DNA from: Synergistaceae bacterium
Lineage (GTDB): Bacteria > Synergistota > Synergistia > Synergistales > Aminobacteriaceae
Direction: 5' to 3'
NCBI GenBank assembly: GCA_017449415.1
Contig: JAFSJO010000013.1
Location: 1-35,794 of the forward strand
Length of the DNA stretch: 35,794 nucleotides
How positions within the stretch are numbered: the stretch's first letter is position 1; every line of letters starts with the position of its first letter. Under the pieces are notes generated by a model that saw only the letters and a program-made list of their open reading frames with translations, ran no database searches and had not been told where the DNA came from. The position numbers were made by a program, and so were the translations under genes. Below, piece by piece: positions 29,997-35,794 of the stretch.

Positions 29997-30854
29997 TTGA
30001 ACTTGAAAAAAATCTTTGTTTCGTCAGCTCTGTTGGTTGTGTTGCTTGCTCCGTCGGCTCAGTGCGCTGCAAAGTCCGAGCTTGTAACGCAGCCCGCCTA
30101 CAACTCCATGAGCTTCTACGTCTACAGGCCGGCCAACGCTCCCGAAGGTTTCTTCGCGACATATGACGGCTATCTCGTCTATCGTGATGCCAAGGGGGTC
30201 TGGAAATATGCCTCGAACGAGAACAACGGCATCATCAAAACCGAGTACGTCGTCGGCTCTGTGATCCCGTCGGTCGTGAGGTTGAAGCCGTTCGACGCGA
30301 AAGTCTCGTCAGTCGCGCCGGTGGTTGAGCCTCGCCCCATGACGATCCGCCCGGTCGGGAGGAAGTTCGCGCCCGGTGAAGTGATTTCGGTTGAGCTGGA
30401 TCAGCCCGAGGCCATTGAGATCGATGTCTCGCCGATAACTCGCCGCCCTGCCCCGAGACCCGCGCCCTCGTCGACACTGCCCGCAAATTCTCCGTTGGTG
30501 CCGCTGACAGCCGATTGGACTCAGAATAATAATTTCATGGCGATAGGACGCTGGCAGAAGAGCGTAGACCGCATTGGAGTTCTCGACAAGCCACAGACCC
30601 CCGTAGCTTGGAAAGGCGACTATCCCGAAGTGATCTACGCATGGACGGGTATGCAGTGGCGGCAAATGACTTCGCGAGGTCGACACGTCGCAGCATTGAG
30701 CACGATACGCCGAGAGATTTACGCTTTCACCGTTCACACGAACAAGCTCAACGCTCTGCACTGGGACGATGATGACACTTACGTTCTGTCTCAATATGCG
30801 ATGATGTGGGGCTATCGTTGGCTCGGTCAGCTTCTGCTCGGGAGGGAATATTGA
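29997..30854 (+). CDS. Exported protein, FYVYRP family, paralogue A
   Basis: This 285-aa protein starts at TTG 29997 (AGGTGA 7 nt upstream) with a signal peptide ending SAQCA. The N-terminal domain contains MSFYVYRPANAPEGFFATYD and TEYVVGSVIPSVVRL, the middle is a Pro-rich linker (RRPAPRPAPSSTLP), and the C-terminal domain holds FMAIGRWQKSVDRIGVLD, VAWKGDYPEVIYAWTGMQWR and the closing YAMMWGYRWLGQLLLG. The next gene repeats the same blocks in the same order, so the two arose by tandem duplication. No known family is recognised. Export and conserved aromatics suggest a periplasmic or surface binding module. Confidence 0.75.
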   Translation: MNLKKIFVSSALLVVLLAPSAQCAAKSELVTQPAYNSMSFYVYRPANAPEGFFATYDGYLVYRDAKGVWKYASNENNGIIKTEYVVGSVIPSVVRLKPFDAKVSSVAPVVEPRPMTIRPVGRKFAPGEVISVELDQPEAIEIDVSPITRRPAPRPAPSSTLPANSPLVPLTADWTQNNNFMAIGRWQKSVDRIGVLDKPQTPVAWKGDYPEVIYAWTGMQWRQMTSRGRHVAALSTIRREIYAFTVHTNKLNALHWDDDDTYVLSQYAMMWGYRWLGQLLLGREY

Positions 30855-30888
30855 TGAGTGAGGAGTTAGGAGTTAGGGGTGAGGAGTG
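30854..30888 (+). repeat. Heptad repeat tract 9
   Basis: Steps GAGTGAG-type: ATGAGTG, AGGAGTT, AGGAGTT, AGGGGTG, AGGAGTG. It starts at the stop of paralogue A and provides GAGGAG ahead of GTG 30893. Read in frame it would add MSEELGVRGEECL to paralogue B. Confidence 0.8.
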
Positions 30889-30892
30889 TTTG

Positions 30893-31648
30893 GTGAAGAG
30901 GATCGCTGCGCTTGTGATTATGCTGGTGCTGATGAGTTCATCGGCTGAGGCGAAACGGTACATCACGGAGCCGCTGTTGGTGCCGGAGTCTCCTTACGCG
31001 GGAATGACTTTCTACGTCTACAGGCCGTACAACATGCCTGAGGACTGGTACATAACTCTCGATGGCTATCCGGTGAAGAAAAATCCTGACGGAATGTGGG
31101 TGTATGGAACTTCCGAGGGGCCGAACCTCGTCGCTACGAATTACGTTGTAGGCTCGATTGTTCCGTCGATGGCCGGGATCACGAAGTGGGTCAGCGATGC
31201 TCAAATCTCGGAGCTTAGGAAGCTGCCGACCTCCGACATGACAGCAGTAACTCAGAGAACTTTCACGCGCTCGCAGATGGCTCAGGGGCAAAATCAATCT
31301 ACATATATCCCCGATTGGACTTTCAGATATGACTTCATGGCGATCGGCAACTGGAAAGGCACAGTGGACCGCATCGGAGTTTTGGATAATCCCGCGACCC
31401 CCGCAGCATGGAAAGGCAATCGCCCGAAGGTCGTGTATGTTTGGGTCGGCAACGCGTGGCATCAGCTGAACGTCAGGGAAGGTCAGCGGCCTATCAACGC
31501 CATGATCCGCGAGAATATGAAGATCCGAAGATTGTTGCGACAGTCGGGCTTCAAGTGGTACGAGCAGGACATGACGATATTGGCACAGCAAGCTCGCGCA
31601 TGGGGCTATTACTGGCTCGGAGCTATTCATTTGGGAGTTGATAATTAA
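30893..31648 (+). CDS. Exported protein, FYVYRP family, paralogue B
   Basis: This 251-aa protein (from GTG 30893) has a signal peptide VKRIAALVIMLVLMSSSAEA and the same blocks as paralogue A: MTFYVYRPYNMPEDWYITLD, TNYVVGSIVPSMAGI, FMAIGNWKGTVDRIGVLDNP, AAWKGNRPKVVYVWVGNAWH, and RAWGYYWLGAIHLG. It lacks the Pro-rich linker. I prefer GTG 30893 because the basic n-region and GAGGAG Shine-Dalgarno sequence fit a signal peptide. ATG 30854, which overlaps the upstream stop (TGATG), would put an acidic heptad-encoded stretch in front of it. Function unknown. Confidence 0.75.
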   Translation: MKRIAALVIMLVLMSSSAEAKRYITEPLLVPESPYAGMTFYVYRPYNMPEDWYITLDGYPVKKNPDGMWVYGTSEGPNLVATNYVVGSIVPSMAGITKWVSDAQISELRKLPTSDMTAVTQRTFTRSQMAQGQNQSTYIPDWTFRYDFMAIGNWKGTVDRIGVLDNPATPAAWKGNRPKVVYVWVGNAWHQLNVREGQRPINAMIRENMKIRRLLRQSGFKWYEQDMTILAQQARAWGYYWLGAIHLGVDN

Positions 31649-31649
31649 C

Positions 31650-32864
31650 ATGCCGTCAGTTTTATTCTTGTATAACGCGCCCGCCGACACTATTCCTGTT
31701 TTGATGTCCAACGCTGTCGCACGTGGCAAGAGCGAGGACGCTTACAAGATCATTCATAAAGTCATTGCGATCGCTCACGAAAATAATTACGCTTACGGGA
31801 ATTTGTGGCATAATTTCCTGACACATTACATATTCAGCAACGAAAATGTCTTCTCGCTTGCATGTGAGCGCAGAGATCCGCCCGATGGCTCGTTGAGGGA
31901 GCTTGCGCTTCATGACTTCGAGATTTTCATGCAGCTTTATCGCCTCGTTCATGAGAGCGTGGCTCACGTGGCCGACTTCAAGGGCAGCAAAGGTGAGAAG
32001 TCCATGATATGCGACTGGAGCTACAAGCTCGCGGCCTCCAACACGCCCGAAGACTTCTTCGAGTACGTGGCGAACTTCTACAAAAATTACGGGATCGGAA
32101 TATTCGCATTCAACAAAGCTTTCAGGCTCGGCACCAGCCAACTGCTCCCCGTAGCAAACAAGAACATCGGCGAGGTGAAACTCGCTGACATCGTCGGCTA
32201 CGAAATCCAGAAGCGAGAGCTTAGAGCCAACACTGAAGCATTTCTAGCCGGGCTTCCTGCTAACAACGTGCTGCTGTATGGCGACGGCGGGACGGGAAAA
32301 TCCACCACCGTTAAGGCTTTGTTGAATGAATACAGCGGCGACGGATTGCGCGTAATTGAGATCTACAAGCACCAGTTCAAAGAGATATTGAAGCTCACGG
32401 ATACGCTTCGCAAGCGCAATTATAAATTCATAATCTTCATTGATGATCTTTCGTTTGAGGAAGACGAAACGGACTTCAAATATCTCAAAGCTGTCATCGA
32501 GGGAGGAATCGAGACGCGGCCTGACAACGTGCTGATCTACGCGACATCGAACAGGCGGCACTTGATCCGCGAGGTCTGGAGCGATCGCGATGACATGGAA
32601 CACAACGGAGACATTCACAGATCCGACACCGTCGAAGAGAAATTGTCACTGGCATCAAGGTTCGGGATCGCGATTAACTATTCCTCACCAACACGAAAAG
32701 AATATCATGACATCGTGTTGAGCTTGGCTGAGAAATCCGGCTTGAGCTTCGATCGTGATGAGCTTCTCGCGGGGGCTGACCGTTGGGACATCAAGCACGG
32801 AGGCATGTCAGGACGTGCCGCAAGGCAATACATCGACTATAGATTAGGAATTAGGAATGAATAA
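31650..32864 (+). CDS. DUF815-type AAA+ ATPase
   Basis: This ~404-aa protein has an N-terminal helical part (to ~175), then an AAA+ core: VGYEIQKRELRANTEAFLAG, Walker A LLYGDGGTGKSTTVKALL, Walker B KFIIFIDDLSFEEDETDF, sensor IYATSNRRHLIRE, and EEKLSLASRFGIAINYSSPT. These are the hallmarks of DUF815/YifB-unrelated ATP-binding proteins, common in Firmicutes and relatives with no settled function. ATG 31650 lies 2 bp after the paralogue B stop; TTG 31638 and ATT 31644 are possible earlier in-frame starts. The last residues RLGIRNE are encoded by heptad tract 10. In this operon it could power assembly or turnover of the exported proteins, an inference. Confidence 0.88.
   Translation: MPSVLFLYNAPADTIPVLMSNAVARGKSEDAYKIIHKVIAIAHENNYAYGNLWHNFLTHYIFSNENVFSLACERRDPPDGSLRELALHDFEIFMQLYRLVHESVAHVADFKGSKGEKSMICDWSYKLAASNTPEDFFEYVANFYKNYGIGIFAFNKAFRLGTSQLLPVANKNIGEVKLADIVGYEIQKRELRANTEAFLAGLPANNVLLYGDGGTGKSTTVKALLNEYSGDGLRVIEIYKHQFKEILKLTDTLRKRNYKFIIFIDDLSFEEDETDFKYLKAVIEGGIETRPDNVLIYATSNRRHLIREVWSDRDDMEHNGDIHRSDTVEEKLSLASRFGIAINYSSPTRKEYHDIVLSLAEKSGLSFDRDELLAGADRWDIKHGGMSGRAARQYIDYRLGIRNE
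32841..32859 (+). repeat. Heptad repeat tract 10
   Basis: Steps GATTAGG, AATTAGG, AATGA encode the C-terminus of the AAA+ protein (LGIRNE, TAA) and contain the Shine-Dalgarno-like AGGA and the ATG (32857) of the membrane protein gene. G-rich strand is sense. Confidence 0.8.
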
Positions 32865-33675
32865 ATATCTGCTGTTGGGGAAGAAAGCTCTCGAAGTGAT
32901 TTTGATCGCTCTTGGCTGCGTCGTGATCTACAACGTAGCGAGCTTCTTCGCCGAGGGCAGCTTTCTCAGCAAGTCAGTGGCGGGCATCTTGTCGCTGTTC
33001 GTAAAGATGTTCATGTACGTATTCACGGCCACCATTCCATGTTTATTCCTTCCGATAGCTGTTTACATCACGCTGCACTTCATGATCCAAAATAAATTTA
33101 TGCGCGTCGCCGCAGGTATAGGCTGCATCTATGTCATATGGTCGCTGAGCGGCGGGCTTGGCATCTTCACGTGGGGCATGTTTTCGACTCCCATTGATCA
33201 CGTGATGAGAGCCGTCAAGCTGTCGTTCCAAGTCTATTTCCTGACCTTGCTGGTGATGCCTCAGGAGCTTATAAACCTCATCGGGACAGTCGCGGCGATC
33301 GTCGGCAGTCTTGTCATTGATATATTCCCGGATCTGCCAACCTCGCTCGATGACATGGCGGCGATATGCACGCTCATAGCGATGATATTTGTGTACATCA
33401 ACACTTTTGCGACGTTCATAAAGCAACAAGTTGGTCGCAGGATAGATTTATATTTGAAGAAAAGAGAGGAGTTGAGCAACAATGCACCTAATCACAAGCC
33501 ACTTGAACACGGATTTCGACTCGCTCGCAAGCATGATAGCGATCCAAAAGCTGTACCCCGACGCCGTAATCTGTCCGCCCGGCTCGATGAGCAGACGAGT
33601 AAAGGACTTCATGTCGCGCCGCGGTCATCAGTGGGCATCAAAGATATTAAAGCCGAAAAAAATTCCGCTCGATGA
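32857..33675 (+). CDS. Polytopic membrane protein with long C-terminal overlap
   Basis: The frame gives 272 aa. Residues ~5-190 hold five or six membrane segments (for example ALEVILIALGCVVIYNVASF and FMYVFTATIPCLFLPIAVYI), ending in FVYINTFATFIKQQVGRRID and a short basic helix KKREEL. The last ~65 residues (33482-33675) are read out of frame through the start of the next gene; they are Arg/Lys/His-rich and have no hydrophobic pattern, as expected for a shadow reading. The ancestral stop was probably near 33480. Family unknown; it may be the membrane partner of the upstream AAA+ ATPase. Confidence 0.7.
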   Translation: MNKYLLLGKKALEVILIALGCVVIYNVASFFAEGSFLSKSVAGILSLFVKMFMYVFTATIPCLFLPIAVYITLHFMIQNKFMRVAAGIGCIYVIWSLSGGLGIFTWGMFSTPIDHVMRAVKLSFQVYFLTLLVMPQELINLIGTVAAIVGSLVIDIFPDLPTSLDDMAAICTLIAMIFVYINTFATFIKQQVGRRIDLYLKKREELSNNAPNHKPLEHGFRLARKHDSDPKAVPRRRNLSARLDEQTSKGLHVAPRSSVGIKDIKAEKNSAR

Positions 33676-35794
33676 AGTTACGTTAATGATCGTCGTGGAT
33701 ACTCGCTCGCGTCAGCGGATCGGCTCATTCGCGGCACTCGCAGGCCGTCAGGACGTTGCTGTACATGTCTATGACCATCACCCGGCTACACTTGATGACA
33801 TTCCAGCCGAAGAGCTTGTCTACGAACCAATAGGCGCAGTTACGACGATGATACTTGAACATCTCCTGAACGAACGCAAGGAGATCACGCCCGAGGAAGC
33901 TACGTTGTTCGCGCTTGGAATTTACGACGACACCGGCGCACTGACCTACGAGACCACGACCGAACGCGACATAGCGGCGATTAGCTACCTTCGAGAGTTG
34001 GGCGCTGACCTGTCGGGGATATTATCGCAGGTCGAGTCCGACATGTCGGCTGACGATCGAAAGCTGTTGGATAACCTCGCCGAGAACGCCCGCGAGTTGT
34101 ACATCAATGGCGCGAAAGTTTATCTCACGTGGGCCGAGACGGAGCAATATATTCAAGGTCTCGCGGTGTTCGTGAACAAGCTGAAAGAATACTGCGACTC
34201 TCATGTTACGATCGCGGTGGTCAACAACGGCGGCAAAAAGATCAACATCATAGCGAGAAGCGTCGAGGGAGTTTTGAACGTCAAGGAGTTCTTGACACCT
34301 TACGGCGGGAGCGGACATTACCAAGCCGGGAGCGCAACGCTGACCGACAGAGACGCTAAAGAGCTGCTCGACGAGATCGAGAAGAGGCTCGCGGGCGCGA
34401 TCACTCCGTTGATGAAGGTCGCGGATATTATGACCTCGCCGGTTATCGCGGTAAGCCCCGACTCTCGGGTCGATGAGGGCTATCGAACAATGTTGCGCTT
34501 CGGGCTGAAATCTCTTCCTGTCGCAAATTCCGACGGCGAAGTCGTTGGCATGATGACGCGCAGAGACCTCGACAAGGCTCACCTGCACGGTCTGGATCGG
34601 GCGAAGATTTCCGACTTCATGACGCAGGGAATCATCAGCCTAGCCGCCGAGGCTTCAATCGACGAAGCTCACAGAATGATGGCGACGTATGGCTTCGAGA
34701 AAATGCCGGTGCTTGATGACAATGGCAAGCTGGTCGGGACGCTGTCGCGTGCGGATCTGTTGAAAGCTCTGTATCACTCAGGACAGTTCGCGGGCGAAGA
34801 CAGCTCTCGCGACTCGACGGGCTTCCTGTGGGTCGAGAACATAGCGCACCTCATGGAAAACTCTTTCAGCCTCAAAACTCTCTCGCTGTTGCGGCGGGTC
34901 GGAGCCAAGGCCAACGAACTCGGCATGAGAGCCTACCTCGTCGGAGGCACAGTCCGCGATATCCTCATGGGAGTTCACAACATGGACATAGATATCTCGG
35001 TCGAGGGAGACGCTGAGAAGCTCGTAACGTCGTGGGACGAGCCCGGCTGTCGTGCGACGCTTCACGGTCGATACAAGACCGGCACTATAATATTCCCCGA
35101 CGGCGAGAAAGTTGACGTAGCTACGGCTCGACGGGAATTTTACGAGTACGCCGCGGCCACTCCCGTGGTTCAGAACAGCTCGTTGAAGCAGGATCTCAGC
35201 CGCAGGGACTTCACCGTCAACGCCATGTCGATATCACTCAGCGAGAACGATTGGGGGACGCTCATCGACAATTTCGGAGGCCGAGCCGACCTGAAAGACA
35301 AGCTGTTGAAGATACTCCATAATCTCAGCTTTGTTGAAGACCCTTCGAGAGTGTTGCGCGGGATCAGGCTCGAACAAAGATTAAACATGAGTTTCGAGGA
35401 CAACACGATGAGATTATTGAGGAGCGCGGTTAAGGGCGGCTTGCTCGAATGTCTGTCGACGACCCGCGTCAGAGCGGAGCTTGAATTAATTTCGAAAGAA
35501 GCTTGCTTCCGCAAGATCGTCATGCGAATGTGCGACCTCGGCGTGTGGGAGGCTCTGTTCCCCGGCATGAAAGTAACCTCTAACGCGGCGGAGCGTCTTC
35601 ACGTCATGGAACATTTCATGGGTCAGATCAAGCGGCACGGGATCGACTTCAATGGCATGGAGTGGCTTATCAAAATGGCCGTCGTGTTCACGGAGTCGAA
35701 GTACGAGATAAAATTCTCAGCCATGGATCGCATGAACCTCAACCCCAACGAGCGCGAGCAGCTCACGAAATGTTTTCAGCAGTGGCCGAACGTC
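33482..35794 (+). CDS. DHH-DHHA1-CBS-CBS-tRNA nucleotidyltransferase fusion (3' end outside window)
   Basis: ATG 33482 (GAGAGGAG 10 nt upstream) opens 771 codons with no stop before the window edge. The order is a DHH phosphoesterase domain (NTDFDSLAS, Asp73, DHHP at 98-101, YDDTG at 148-152), DHHA1 with YGGSGH near 274-279, two CBS domains (~314-430), then a class II tRNA nucleotidyltransferase/poly(A) polymerase core with LVGGTVRDILMG, the catalytic DID pair, SRRDFTVNAMS and VEDPSRVLRGIRLEQR. This fused layout is known in several deep-branching and delta-type bacteria. The polymerase part adds CCA or A residues to tRNA or poly(A) to RNA; the DHH part may degrade oligoribonucleotides, and CBS pairs usually bind adenine nucleotides. 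All catalytic residues that I can check are present. Confidence 0.93.
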   Translation, partial: MHLITSHLNTDFDSLASMIAIQKLYPDAVICPPGSMSRRVKDFMSRRGHQWASKILKPKKIPLDEVTLMIVVDTRSRQRIGSFAALAGRQDVAVHVYDHHPATLDDIPAEELVYEPIGAVTTMILEHLLNERKEITPEEATLFALGIYDDTGALTYETTTERDIAAISYLRELGADLSGILSQVESDMSADDRKLLDNLAENARELYINGAKVYLTWAETEQYIQGLAVFVNKLKEYCDSHVTIAVVNNGGKKINIIARSVEGVLNVKEFLTPYGGSGHYQAGSATLTDRDAKELLDEIEKRLAGAITPLMKVADIMTSPVIAVSPDSRVDEGYRTMLRFGLKSLPVANSDGEVVGMMTRRDLDKAHLHGLDRAKISDFMTQGIISLAAEASIDEAHRMMATYGFEKMPVLDDNGKLVGTLSRADLLKALYHSGQFAGEDSSRDSTGFLWVENIAHLMENSFSLKTLSLLRRVGAKANELGMRAYLVGGTVRDILMGVHNMDIDISVEGDAEKLVTSWDEPGCRATLHGRYKTGTIIFPDGEKVDVATARREFYEYAAATPVVQNSSLKQDLSRRDFTVNAMSISLSENDWGTLIDNFGGRADLKDKLLKILHNLSFVEDPSRVLRGIRLEQRLNMSFEDNTMRLLRSAVKGGLLECLSTTRVRAELELISKEACFRKIVMRMCDLGVWEALFPGMKVTSNAAERLHVMEHFMGQIKRHGIDFNGMEWLIKMAVVFTESKYEIKFSAMDRMNLNPNEREQLTKCFQQWPNV

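Noticed and set aside
30938-31729. 263-aa minus-strand reading frame
   Set aside because: Antisense to paralogue B and the start of the AAA+ gene. The plus-strand signal peptide and paralogy decide the coding strand.
13749-32859. Heptad tracts as a CRISPR array or telomere-like sequence
   Set aside because: There are no spacers and no uniform long repeats, and tracts are only 19-57 bp. The TTAGGG likeness in tract 3 is a by-product of the 7-base unit, not a 6-base telomere repeat.

Overview
The window comes from a bacterium of moderate G+C with tightly packed operons, many TTG starts, lipoproteins and other exported proteins, and a SpoIID-type protein in an operon with RuvCAB and QueA. Together with the DHH-CBS-CBS-nucleotidyltransferase fusion at the right edge this suggests a Synergistota-like (Synergistaceae) anaerobe or a relative. 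That placement is an inference from gene content, not from a marker search.

Left end (1-2180) is mobile-element debris and looks AT-richer than the rest. Two toxin-antitoxin pairs are decayed: a HigB-type toxin tail followed by a truncated HigA-like antitoxin, and a HicA-like toxin with an in-frame stop followed by a truncated HicB. They end at a 12-bp direct repeat and a perfect-looking 3' end of a tRNA-Ser gene (1400-1422) with a terminator behind it, the usual layout of the far attachment site of an element integrated in a tRNA. Beyond it lie fragments of a P4-type integrase, a gamma-glutamylcyclotransferase-like protein and a phage gpD-like tail protein.

Core minus-strand units: tRNA-Gln(UUG)-glmU-prs (4710-2257), and a long set running from 19597 down to 6615: BI-1, topA, trmFO, cobJ, an exported HCX5R phosphatase, then, from its own likely promoter, nadE, yebC, ruvC, ruvA, ruvB, spoIID, queA, a 58-aa protein and a truncated-looking amino-acid-binding protein. 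Between these units, on the plus strand, is a three-domain repeat lipoprotein (4822-6474).

Plus-strand units: greA-epimerase-hemB-dapF-PfkB kinase (19659-23887); a CPA2 antiporter with an exported protein (23965-26010); a 378-bp non-coding stretch with a promoter-terminator unit that could make a ~37-nt RNA; and an apparent operon of mostly unrecognised exported proteins (CsgG-like, a TPR lipoprotein, two tandem paralogues), a DUF815-type AAA+ ATPase and a membrane protein, ending in the DHH-CBS-CBS-tRNA nucleotidyltransferase fusion, which runs off the right edge.

The most striking feature is a dispersed family of degenerate heptanucleotide tracts (G-rich strand roughly RRTTAGG / RRGTGAG, period 7) at ten or eleven places. 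They sit at gene junctions, where the G-rich strand is usually the sense strand and supplies the Shine-Dalgarno sequence, the start codon or the last codons of the upstream gene. One lies inside trmFO, and two lie in the opposite orientation just upstream of likely -10 boxes. Other points worth checking are possible AUU start codons (best case spoIID), a 194-nt out-of-frame gene overlap, and a G-to-R change in the GAGD motif of the PfkB kinase.
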